The notes below the pieces were generated by a model. That model saw nothing but the letters and a program-made list of their open reading frames with translations, searched no databases and was not told the origin of the DNA. 7,154 nucleotides of DNA, taken from contig CATPAS010000212.1 in NCBI GenBank assembly GCA_955652075.1, positions 1-7,154 of the forward strand. The letters run 5' to 3'. Each line of letters begins with the position of its first letter. Within the stretch, counting starts at the first letter, position 1. Below are positions 1-5,418 of this stretch, in pieces. A program made the position numbers and the translations under genes. This stretch comes from an uncultured Gaiellaceae bacterium (GTDB lineage: Bacteria; Actinomycetota; Thermoleophilia; Gaiellales; Gaiellaceae).

Positions 1-513
1 CACGAGCGCGGGATCCGTGTGATGCACATGGTCCCGAGGGTTGAGGACGGGGTGCGCGCGAACAAACGTGAGGGCGACGGCTCGACACCCGCGGGCACGT
101 TCCCGATCGGCGACAGGATGTACGGCAACTCGCCGAGCCCCGGCGTCTCCTATCCCTACGTCCGGCTGCGCTGCGGCGACTGGTGGGTCGAGGACTCGAA
201 CTCCCCGGCGTACAACACGTTTCAGCGCGTCGGCTGTGGACGACGGCCGCCTTTCAGGGTCACGACCCCGGACATGTCCACGTCGCCGCGCGCGTACGCG
301 CACCTGGCCGTCGTCGAGTACAACATGCATCCCGTCGTGCCCGGGCGCGGTTCCGGGATCTTCCTCCACGTTCAGATCGGAAAGGCGACGAGCGGCTGCA
401 TCAGCCTGCGCGGCCCCGCCCTCGTGCACGTGCTTCGGTGGCTCGATCCGCACGCACTGCCGCAGATCGCGATCGGCACGACCGGCTCTCTACGACAATC
501 GAGACGCGGCTAG
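1..513 (+). CDS. L,D-transpeptidase (YkuD domain) family protein, 5'-truncated
   Basis: Probable exported enzyme that forms or edits 3-3 cross-links in peptidoglycan. The frame is open from base 1, so the start and any signal peptide lie outside the window; the first internal start is GTG at 19, and residues are numbered from there. An EGDGSTPAGTF segment (residues 19-29), a CGDWW segment (52-56) and a YNTF segment (65-68) are typical of the actinobacterial branch of this family. The catalytic signature is H117-x4-K-x2-T-x-GC127, with Cys127 the predicted nucleophile and His117 its partner, followed by ISL. A WLDP segment (141-144) near the C-terminus is also a family trait. The 3' end runs convergently into the dehydrogenase gene on the other strand with a 24-bp overlap. 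The family call is secure; the cell-wall substrate is inferred from the family. Confidence 0.87.
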   Translation, partial: HERGIRVMHMVPRVEDGVRANKREGDGSTPAGTFPIGDRMYGNSPSPGVSYPYVRLRCGDWWVEDSNSPAYNTFQRVGCGRRPPFRVTTPDMSTSPRAYAHLAVVEYNMHPVVPGRGSGIFLHVQIGKATSGCISLRGPALVHVLRWLDPHALPQIAIGTTGSLRQSRRG

Positions 514-957
514 TGCATCGGCCGCTGCAGCTGTCGTGATGCCGGCCGTGTCCGCCTGCGCGTAGATCTCGGCCAGCGTGTCGCCGATCCTGGCGAGCGC
601 TTCTTCCACGTCGGCCTGGCTTCGCCCGTTGAGCTCGAGGAAATTGATCGCGATCGCGCCGCCGGCGTTGATGACGTAATCCGGTGCGTAGAGGATTCCC
701 GCGGCGCGGAGAAGCTCGGCTGCTTCCGGCTGGGCGAGCTGATTGTTCGCCGAACCGGCGACGATCCGGCAACGAAGTTGCGGCACGCTTTCGGCGCTCA
801 GCGTCGCGCCGAGCGCGCACGGAGCGTAGACGTCGCACTCGGTTGCAATGGCGGTATCTGCCTGGACCGCGGAACCACCTACCAACGACGCAACCGTCTC
901 CGCTTGCTTCGCGTCGACGTCCGCGACGAGCACTGCTGCGTCGTCGCGGCCGAGCAA
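490..957 (-). CDS. Leu/Phe/Glu/Val dehydrogenase, C-terminal part of a frameshifted gene
   Basis: C-terminal NAD-binding half of the amino-acid dehydrogenase whose N-terminal half lies at 879-1535 in another frame. Homologous sequence continues upstream of the nominal TTG start (957) to about 963, reading A-E-L-L-G-R-D-D, which joins naturally to the Rossmann GAGSVGG of the other fragment. Visible family motifs are VADVD (end of beta-2, with the acidic residue expected for NAD ribose binding), CDVYAPCALG, AGSANNQLA and YAPDYVINAGG. These are the conserved C-terminal blocks of leucine/phenylalanine/valine dehydrogenases. The stop codon lies inside the 3' end of the convergent transpeptidase gene. 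The fragment cannot be an enzyme alone, because it lacks the substrate-binding lysines. Its intact, conserved motifs argue that the break is very recent or a sequence error. Confidence 0.85.
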   Translation of the reverse strand: MLGRDDAAVLVADVDAKQAETVASLVGGSAVQADTAIATECDVYAPCALGATLSAESVPQLRCRIVAGSANNQLAQPEAAELLRAAGILYAPDYVINAGGAIAINFLELNGRSQADVEEALARIGDTLAEIYAQADTAGITTAAAADALAASRLS

Positions 958-1535
958 CTCCGCAGGGCCCCGCCGACGCTGCCCGCGCCCTGAACGAGCA
1001 CCGTCCGTCCGGACAGATCGTCCGATCCGTACGCGTGCGCGAGACTCGCCTTGATCCCATGGAAGACACCGACCGCGGTGAACGGCCCTGGGTCGCCGGC
1101 TCCACCTTTCGCCTGGCTGCGTCCGAAGACGTGCTCCGTCCTTTCCGCGATCACGTCCATGTCGAGCTCTCCTGTGCCCACGTCGGAGCTCGTGATGAAG
1201 CTGCCGCCCAGTGACGCGACCACGTCTCCATACCGATGCAGCAGCGCGGTGCGCTCCTCGCCCTCGGGGATCTTCGGTACCGCAAGCACGGCCTTGCCAC
1301 CGCCGAGCCCGAGGTCGGCGACCGCGAGCTTCGAGGTCATGCCGGCGGAGAGGCGCATCGCGTCTTGCAGCCCGTCAGCGGGAGTGCCGTACACCTTCAT
1401 GCGCGTGCCGCCCGCGGAGGGGCCGAGTTGCGTCGAGTGCATGCAGATGAAGATCCAGCCTCCGCTCTCGCGGTCGCGGTGAATGACGGCCTGCTCGCCG
1501 TCCCAGCGGTCGAGCAGGTCCTCGAAGGTCGCCAC
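879..1535 (-). CDS. Leu/Phe/Glu/Val dehydrogenase, N-terminal part of a frameshifted gene
   Basis: Family enzymes oxidatively deaminate a branched-chain or aromatic amino acid to its 2-oxo acid with NAD+. Residues 1-190 match the N-terminal catalytic domain and the start of the Rossmann domain. The glycine-rich GPSAGGTRMK lies at 39-48, the substrate lysine is probably K69, and the catalytic lysine is K81 in GLGGGKAVL. D118 sits in SSDVGT, followed by GDPGPFTAVGVFHG (147-160) and the dinucleotide loop GAGSVG (183-188). From about residue 191 the reading is out of frame and ends in an arginine/serine-rich tail at 879. Adding one base near 964-971 would restore about 348 residues, the usual family length. 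The start is GTG at 1535, chosen because the MATFEDLLDRWDGE opening aligns with family N-termini. There is no Shine-Dalgarno; a TCGAAT hexamer 7 nt upstream suggests a leaderless transcript. Leu, Val or Phe preference cannot be read from sequence alone. Confidence 0.88.
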   Translation of the reverse strand: MATFEDLLDRWDGEQAVIHRDRESGGWIFICMHSTQLGPSAGGTRMKVYGTPADGLQDAMRLSAGMTSKLAVADLGLGGGKAVLAVPKIPEGEERTALLHRYGDVVASLGGSFITSSDVGTGELDMDVIAERTEHVFGRSQAKGGAGDPGPFTAVGVFHGIKASLAHAYGSDDLSGRTVLVQGAGSVGGALRSCSAATTQQCSSRTSTRSKRRRLRRW

Positions 1536-1548
1536 GGAAGAAATTCGA

Positions 1549-1561
1549 TCACACGGTGTGA
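1549..1561. promoter_or_regulatory. 13-bp palindrome, candidate operator of the dehydrogenase gene
   Basis: TCACAC-G-GTGTGA is a perfect inverted repeat with 6-bp arms and a 1-nt centre. It lies 13 bp upstream of the GTG start of the dehydrogenase (1535, minus strand). A possible -10 (TCGAAT on the minus strand, 1543-1548) directly abuts it, so the palindrome would occupy the spacer between -35 and -10, a position suited to repression. A transcription factor dimer is a reasonable reader; which family is unknown. Confidence 0.45.
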
Positions 1562-1584
1562 GGATCGCGCGGGTCTGCGGCGTA

Positions 1585-1595
1585 CTACGTCGTAG
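1585..1595. promoter_or_regulatory. 11-bp palindrome upstream of the SIMPL gene
   Basis: CTACG-T-CGTAG is a perfect inverted repeat with 5-bp arms, 20 bp upstream of the ATG of the SIMPL-domain gene and about 23 bp from the first palindrome in the same divergent spacer. It could be an operator for the plus-strand gene. Short arms and high GC mean chance is a real alternative. No convincing -35/-10 pair was seen for this gene. Confidence 0.25.
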
Positions 1596-1615
1596 ACAAC
1601 CGAAGGGAGTGTCCG

Positions 1616-2320
1616 ATGAAGCTCGCTCGTCTCGCCGTACTAGCCGCTGCAGGCGTCGCCATAGCCGCGTTTGCCGGCGTCTTCCAGCCGTCGGGAGCCA
1701 ACAGCGCCGCCACCGATACGTCCTCCGGGGGAATCACGGTCCTCGGCACCGGCTCGACGACCGTTGTTCCGGATCGCGCCTCGTTCGCGTTCGGCACGGT
1801 CACGCAGGCCGCGACTGCGAACGCGGCCCTCGCGGCGAGCTCCCAGTCGGTAGCTCGCGTGATCGCGGCCCTGAAGAAGGCGGGCGTGGCACAGGCCGAC
1901 ATCCAGACCTCTGATGTCTCGCTGTCGCCGCGGATGAACGACAAGGGCGACGGGATCGTCGGCTACACCGCTTCGAACACGGTCACCGCGACGATCAGGA
2001 AGATCGGAGACGCGGGCGACGTCGTCGACGCCGCCGTCGGTGCCGGCTCGAACCAGGTCTACGGACCGAACCTCCTCGCGTCGGATCAGGACGCCGCTTA
2101 CCGCAATGCGCTCAAGGCGGCCGTCGCGGACGCCCGCGCGAAGGCGGAGGCGCTGGCGGCCGCATCGAACTCGGCACTCGGCAAGATCACCGCGATCGTC
2201 GAAGGCGGCGGAGCCGTGCCGCTTCCCATGGCCGCCGGCGCGAAGGGTTCAAGCGTGCCGATCGAACCGGGCACCCAGAAGATCGAGGCGACTGTGAGCG
2301 TGACGTTCGCTTTTGGCTAG
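1616..2320 (+). CDS. SIMPL domain-containing (DUF541) secreted protein
   Basis: Exported protein of the SIMPL/DUF541 family, whose molecular role is poorly defined; members sit in the periplasm or at the cell envelope. Residues 1-31 form a signal peptide: basic start (MKLAR), an alanine/valine-rich hydrophobic stretch (6-23), and a likely cut near 28-32. There is no lipobox cysteine, so it is probably released rather than lipid-anchored. The SIMPL domain covers about 39-234, starting with ITVLGTGSTTVVPDRASF, then DIQTSDVSLSP (95-105) and VGYTASNTV (115-123), and ending in a short beta strand (ATVSVTFAF). The alanine-rich AVADARAKAEALAAA helix (169-183) is characteristic. Length (234 aa) is normal. 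The start is the ATG preceded by AAGGGAG (1603-1609), the best Shine-Dalgarno in the window. It is transcribed divergently from the dehydrogenase. Confidence 0.9.
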   Translation: MKLARLAVLAAAGVAIAAFAGVFQPSGANSAATDTSSGGITVLGTGSTTVVPDRASFAFGTVTQAATANAALAASSQSVARVIAALKKAGVAQADIQTSDVSLSPRMNDKGDGIVGYTASNTVTATIRKIGDAGDVVDAAVGAGSNQVYGPNLLASDQDAAYRNALKAAVADARAKAEALAAASNSALGKITAIVEGGGAVPLPMAAGAKGSSVPIEPGTQKIEATVSVTFAFG

Positions 2321-2324
2321 ACCG

Positions 2325-2330
2325 TAGGAT
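2325..2330 (+). promoter_or_regulatory. Putative -10 element (TAGGAT) for a leaderless DUF2277 transcript
   Basis: TAGGAT fits TAnnnT and ends 6 nt before the ATG at 2337, placing the transcription start at or next to the start codon. GTGACG (2300-2305) could be a weak -35 but at a long 19-nt spacing. The same hexamer includes AGGA, so it could instead act as a Shine-Dalgarno in a read-through transcript from the SIMPL gene 16 nt upstream. Confidence 0.4.
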
Positions 2331-2336
2331 GGCGGC

Positions 2337-2609
2337 ATGTGCCGAAACATCCACACGCTCTACAACTTCGAGCCACCCGCCACGAACGAGGAGATCCGCG
2401 ACGCCTCGCTCCAGTACGTCCGCAAGATCAGCGGCTTCACGAAGCCGTCGCAGGCGAATGCGGAAGCTTTCGCCCGCGCGGTCGACGAAGTCGCCGCGGC
2501 GTCGAAACGGTTGCTCGAGCAGCTCGTGACGTCAGCGCCGCCGAAGGACCGAGAAGTCGAGGCCGAACGGGCTCGCGCCCGAGCGGCCAAGCGGTTCGCG
2601 ACGGCGTAA
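2337..2609 (+). CDS. DUF2277 family protein
   Basis: Small cytoplasmic protein of 90 residues matching the DUF2277 family, which has no known function. The family's N-terminal signature is evident: MCRNIHTLYNFEPPAT (1-16), with conserved Cys2 right after the start, then a helical block EEIRDASLQYVRKISGF (18-34) and a KPS segment. The second half is predicted helical and rich in Ala, Arg and Glu; the C-terminal 25 residues are highly charged. The start ATG is fixed by the conserved MCRNI. The gene lies 16 nt after the SIMPL gene, with its own probable promoter, and 7 nt before the cupin gene. It may therefore lead the cupin-GST-ADH unit. Nothing in the sequence points to an enzymatic site beyond Cys2 and His6. 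Confidence 0.88.
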   Translation: MCRNIHTLYNFEPPATNEEIRDASLQYVRKISGFTKPSQANAEAFARAVDEVAAASKRLLEQLVTSAPPKDREVEAERARARAAKRFATA

Positions 2610-2616
2610 CCGTCAC

Positions 2617-3159
2617 ATGGTCGAAGAAGCGCGGCTCGAAGAGACCGAAGGCGGCCTCGCCCCTGCAACCGACGGCTGGTTCGTCGTGAACGTCCGCGAC
2701 GGCCGCTGGATGACGAACGAGGTCCTCGGAGACGCCTTCGTCCTCGAGGGCGACGACGTCTCCTTCGCTCAGGTCGGCTTTACGATCGGCGTCCTGCAAC
2801 CGGGCCAGTCAGGCGGGCGATACCACCGCGAATCCGCACAGGAAGATTTCCTCGTCCTTGCCGGGGAGTGCCTGCTCTTGATCGAAGAAGAGGAGCGACC
2901 GCTCAAGGCGTGGGATTTCGTCCACTGCCCGCCCGGCACCAACCATTCTTTCGTCGGAACGGGCGGTGTCCCGTGCGTCATCTTCATGACCGGAGCCCGC
3001 CGCGACAACAAGGAAATCGTCTATCCGCGCTCGGAGCTGGCACTCCGTCACGGCGCGGGCGTCGAGAAGGACACGAGCTCGCCGGCCGAGGCATACGCGC
3101 CGTTTCCGAAGTGGAAGGACGGACGACCAAAGAGCTGGGACGGCCTTCCCTGGGGCTGA
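2617..3159 (+). CDS. Cupin domain-containing protein
   Basis: Single-domain cupin of 180 residues. Cupin motif 1 reads GGRYHRESAQEDFLVLAGE (66-84), giving H70-x-E72-x3-E76: the second histidine of the usual HxH is replaced by glutamate. Motif 2 contains CPPGTNHSF (104-112), supplying H110. These four residues can still bind a divalent metal. The barrel core is about residues 50-125. A C-terminal tail (126-180) ends in PKWKDGRPKSWDGLPWG, rich in Trp and Pro, probably packing on the barrel. The substrate is not recognisable; isomerase, dioxygenase or binding roles are all possible for this fold. It starts 7 nt after DUF2277 with no good Shine-Dalgarno, and ends 2 nt before the GST start, which suggests translational coupling. 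No signal peptide, so cytoplasmic. Confidence 0.86.
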   Translation: MVEEARLEETEGGLAPATDGWFVVNVRDGRWMTNEVLGDAFVLEGDDVSFAQVGFTIGVLQPGQSGGRYHRESAQEDFLVLAGECLLLIEEEERPLKAWDFVHCPPGTNHSFVGTGGVPCVIFMTGARRDNKEIVYPRSELALRHGAGVEKDTSSPAEAYAPFPKWKDGRPKSWDGLPWG

Positions 3160-3161
3160 CC

Positions 3162-3764
3162 GTGCTGCTCTACAACAGCCCGGTCTCGGGCAACTGTTAC
3201 AAGGTGCGGCTCCTACTCGCGCACCTCGGCATTCCCTACGAGCGGCGCGAGCTGGACGTCGTCGACCGCTCGAACCGGCGCGAAGTGCTGGGCGATCTCA
3301 ACCCAGCTTTGCGGGTGCCGACACTCGTGCTGGACGACGGCAGGCCGCTCGGCGAGTCGGGCGCGATTCTCTGGTACCTCGGCGAGGGCACGCGCTTCGT
3401 GCCGGAAGACCCTTACGAACGCGCGCAGGTCCTGCAGTGGATGTTCTTCGAGCAGTACGACCACGAGCCGGCGATCGCGGTTGCTCGATTCTGGCTCGCG
3501 TACTCCGGTCGCGCGGACGAATTCGCGGATCGCCTCCCCGAACGCACGGCGGCCGGACACAGGGCGCTCGCCGCGATGGAGCGTCACCTCGACGGGAGGC
3601 AGTTCCTCGTCGGAGACGACCTGACGCTCGCCGACATCGCGCTCTACGCGTACACGCATGTGGCGCCGGAAGGCGGCTTCGAGCTGGAGCGGTACCCCGC
3701 CGTGCGGAGCTGGCTCGACCGAGTCGCCTCCGAGCCGGGACACGTCACAATCGACGCCCCGTGA
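3162..3764 (+). CDS. Glutathione S-transferase family protein
   Basis: Two-domain GST of 200 residues. The thioredoxin-like N-terminal domain (1-77) starts MLLYNSPVSGNCYKVRLLLA; the SPVSGN segment (6-11) supplies the usual N-terminal Ser (S9 the likeliest) for thiolate activation. The cis-proline is P53 in RVPTL, and the ES pair binding the glutathione gamma-glutamyl group is E65-S66. The helical C-terminal domain (85-198) carries the N-capping box in LTLADIALY (T155, D158) and a YPAVRSWLDRV ending typical of the family. The start is GTG at 3162, since the fold begins exactly there; upstream in-frame codons overlap the cupin gene and are not GST-like. GGGG at 3152-3155 is a modest Shine-Dalgarno. 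The stop overlaps the next gene's start (GTGA). Many actinobacteria use mycothiol rather than glutathione, so the true thiol partner is open. Confidence 0.9.
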   Translation: MLLYNSPVSGNCYKVRLLLAHLGIPYERRELDVVDRSNRREVLGDLNPALRVPTLVLDDGRPLGESGAILWYLGEGTRFVPEDPYERAQVLQWMFFEQYDHEPAIAVARFWLAYSGRADEFADRLPERTAAGHRALAAMERHLDGRQFLVGDDLTLADIALYAYTHVAPEGGFELERYPAVRSWLDRVASEPGHVTIDAP

Positions 3765-4867
3765 AGATTCGCGCTGCCGTCCTCGAGGAATTCGGCGCTC
3801 CGCTCGAGATCCAGGAGCTCGAGCTTGCCGAGCCGAAAGCCGGCGAGGTGCTCGTCAGGCTCGTCGCCTGCGGCGTCTGCCACACCGACCTCTACACCGC
3901 TTCAGGAGCTGACCCGTCCGGCTACTCGCCGACCGTTCTCGGGCACGAAGGCGCAGGTGTCGTCGAGCGCATCGGTGACGGCGTGACCGATGTCGAGCTC
4001 GGCGATCACGTCGTCACGCTGTTCTCGCCGCAATGCCGCGAGTGCGAGCACTGCCGCGATCACCGCACCAATCTCTGCCTCGCCATTCGCGAGCAGCAGA
4101 ACCAGGGCCAGCTCCCGGACGGGACGACGCGGCTCTCACGTGCCGGCGAGCCGATCCGTCATTTCATGGGCACGTCGACCTTCGCGGAGTACACCGTTAT
4201 GCCGGAGATCGCGCTCGCGAAGGTCGATCCCGAGGCCCCGCTCGACCGCGCGTGCCTATTCGCCTGCGGGCTTTCGACAGGGCTCGGCGCTGCGATGAAC
4301 ACTGCGAAGGTCGCACCCGGCACGACCTGCGCCGTGTTCGGCGCAGGAATGGTCGGCCTGGGTGCCGTCGCAGGCTGCCGTCTGCAAGGAGCGGAACGAA
4401 TCGTCTGCGTCGACCTCTCGGAGGACCGGCTCGAGCTGGCACGCGGACAGGGCGCGACTGACACGCTGGTGGGCGGCCCCGACGCCGTGCAGCAGATCGT
4501 CGACCTGACGGACGGCTTCGGCGCCGACTACACGTTCGAGGCGACCGGCAACGTCAACGTCATGCGTCAGGCGGTGGAGTCGGCGCGTATGGGCTGGGGC
4601 CTCGCGACGATGTGCGGCGTGGCGGGCAAAGGCGAGACGCTGGACGTCATCCCACGCTTCCTGATCACCGGGCGCCGGGTAGCGGGCTCGTCGTTCGGCG
4701 GGGTGAAAGGGCGCGACCAGGTTCCGCAGTTCGTCGACATGTATCTCGCCGGCGACATCGACGTCGACGCCTTCGTCTCGCACAAGCTCAAGCTGGACGA
4801 GGTCAACCGCGGCTTCGAGCTGATGGAGGCCCGGGACGGGATCCGCAGCGTGATCGACTTCGCCTGA
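3761..4867 (+). CDS. Class III zinc-dependent alcohol dehydrogenase (S-(hydroxymethyl)glutathione dehydrogenase-like)
   Basis: NAD-dependent medium-chain dehydrogenase of 368 residues, closest in pattern to class III ADH, which oxidises the formaldehyde-thiol adduct and also removes S-nitrosoglutathione. Catalytic zinc ligands are C40, H62, E63 and C169; structural zinc ligands are C92, C95, C98 and C106. The NAD fold has GAGMVG (194-199) and D218 after beta-2, indicating NAD rather than NADP. Class III blocks are plain: GVCHTD, GHEGAGVV, PDGTTR, MGTSTF, PEIALAKV, GNVNVMRQA and FGGVKGR. R110 aligns with the class III substrate-pocket Arg115. The usual DPEG is DPSG here, losing the acidic residue equivalent to Glu57, so the thiol partner may differ. 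The start is GTG overlapping the GST stop by 4 nt; upstream in-frame codons are a shadow inside GST. Pairing with GST supports formaldehyde or aldehyde detoxification by inference. Confidence 0.9.
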   Translation: MKIRAAVLEEFGAPLEIQELELAEPKAGEVLVRLVACGVCHTDLYTASGADPSGYSPTVLGHEGAGVVERIGDGVTDVELGDHVVTLFSPQCRECEHCRDHRTNLCLAIREQQNQGQLPDGTTRLSRAGEPIRHFMGTSTFAEYTVMPEIALAKVDPEAPLDRACLFACGLSTGLGAAMNTAKVAPGTTCAVFGAGMVGLGAVAGCRLQGAERIVCVDLSEDRLELARGQGATDTLVGGPDAVQQIVDLTDGFGADYTFEATGNVNVMRQAVESARMGWGLATMCGVAGKGETLDVIPRFLITGRRVAGSSFGGVKGRDQVPQFVDMYLAGDIDVDAFVSHKLKLDEVNRGFELMEARDGIRSVIDFA

Positions 4868-4882
4868 TCAGCGTCCCGCGCC

Positions 4883-4916
4883 TGGCCGGCACATGCCCAC
4901 GGCCATTCGTAATACT
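4883..4916 (+). promoter_or_regulatory. Candidate promoter with inverted repeat upstream of DUF4395 gene
   Basis: TGGCCG (4883-4888) and CGGCCA (4900-4905) form 6-bp arms around an 11-nt centre. AATACT (4911-4916, four of six matches to TATAAT) ends 7 nt before the ATG at 4924, consistent with a leaderless start, so the repeat would cover the -35 region. The local run from 4905 to 4925 is AT-rich against its surroundings. The repeat could instead be a weak hairpin closing the ADH transcript, but no T-run follows. Confidence 0.35.
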
Positions 4917-4923
4917 TTCGGAA

Positions 4924-5400
4924 ATGAAGCGGCTCGCCGACCCCTACCGCGATCTCGACGTGATCGACTCGCGCGCCCCACGGTTCAACCAGGCCACGAT
5001 CGGGCTGCTGGCCGCGCTCGCAATCGCGACCGGGTGGTGGTGGCTGCTCACCCTTCTCGGCCTGCAGTTGCTCGTCGGGCTGACGCTCGGCCGGCGCTTC
5101 TGCCTGCCGTGCCTCGCCTACTTCCAGCTCGTGCAGCCGCGTTTCGGCGAAGGGGCACTGGAGGACGCCCGCCCGCCGCGCTTCGCGAATCTCGTCGGAG
5201 CTGTCTTCCTCATTGCGGCGACCGTCGCGTTTGCCGCCGGTCTCACCACCCTCGGCGCCGTGCTCGGCGGGATCGTCGCCGCGCTGGCGCTGCTCGCGGC
5301 TTCAACGGGCTTCTGCACCGGCTGCGAGGCGTACAAGCTGGGCTCGTTCCTGCTCGGGCGGCCCTTCGTAGCCTGCCCGCTGCCGCCGCGCGTCGACTGA
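4924..5400 (+). CDS. DUF4395 family membrane protein with two CxxC motifs
   Basis: Integral membrane protein of 158 residues in the DUF4395 family; function unknown. Hydrophobic stretches cover about 26-56 (probably two short helices around GWWW at 37-40), 89-107 and 109-128. Each half begins with an aspartate-led PRF motif (D15...PRF 19-21; D81...PRF 85-87), continues through a helical pair and ends in FCxxC: C60-L-P-C63 and C131-T-G-C134, each followed by xAY. This looks like an internal duplication. The C-terminal GFCTGCE is a family trait. Twin CxxC pairs suggest redox or metal chemistry at the membrane, by inference only. The start is the ATG at 4924, just before the polar MKRLADPYRDLDVID lead; the frame is open far upstream through the ADH gene, but that part is a shadow. 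It lies 56 bp after ADH, with its own putative promoter. Confidence 0.85.
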   Translation: MKRLADPYRDLDVIDSRAPRFNQATIGLLAALAIATGWWWLLTLLGLQLLVGLTLGRRFCLPCLAYFQLVQPRFGEGALEDARPPRFANLVGAVFLIAATVAFAAGLTTLGAVLGGIVAALALLAASTGFCTGCEAYKLGSFLLGRPFVACPLPPRVD

Positions 5401-5406
5401 CTTCCG

Positions 5407-5412
5407 TACGCT
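5407..5412 (+). promoter_or_regulatory. Putative -10 element (TACGCT) for the small Cys/His protein
   Basis: TACGCT fits TAnnnT and ends 6 nt before the GTG at 5419, the same geometry as other putative leaderless starts in this window. No -35 match was seen. The GAGG just before the GTG is too close to serve as a normal Shine-Dalgarno, which favours leaderless initiation. Confidence 0.35.
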
Positions 5413-5418
5413 GCGAGG

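Noticed and set aside
958..975. Programmed ribosomal frameshift in the dehydrogenase
   Set aside because: No recognised slippery site plus downstream structure, and no precedent in this family known to me; an indel beside homopolymer runs is simpler.
401..1105. Long minus-strand frame overlapping the dehydrogenase
   Set aside because: Arginine/serine-rich shadow of the dehydrogenase reading frames with no recognisable motif.
684..1482. Plus-strand open frames opposite the dehydrogenase
   Set aside because: Low-complexity Arg/Ala/Ser/Pro translations typical of the antisense of a high-GC gene; the minus strand carries the conserved motifs.
2868..3161. N-terminal extension of the GST frame into the cupin gene
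   Set aside because: The extension is the cupin gene in another frame; the thioredoxin-like fold begins at GTG 3162.
3437..3760. N-terminal extension of the ADH frame into the GST gene
   Set aside because: Arg-rich out-of-frame GST sequence; family alignment begins at MKIRAAV from GTG 3761.
3802..3826. Repeated GCTCGAG blocks at the start of the ADH gene
   Set aside because: Explained by the codons of a Leu-Glu rich segment (LEIQELEL) in high-GC codon usage.
4612..4923. N-terminal extension of the DUF4395 frame into the ADH gene
   Set aside because: Arg-rich shadow of ADH; the DUF4395 homology begins after ATG 4924.
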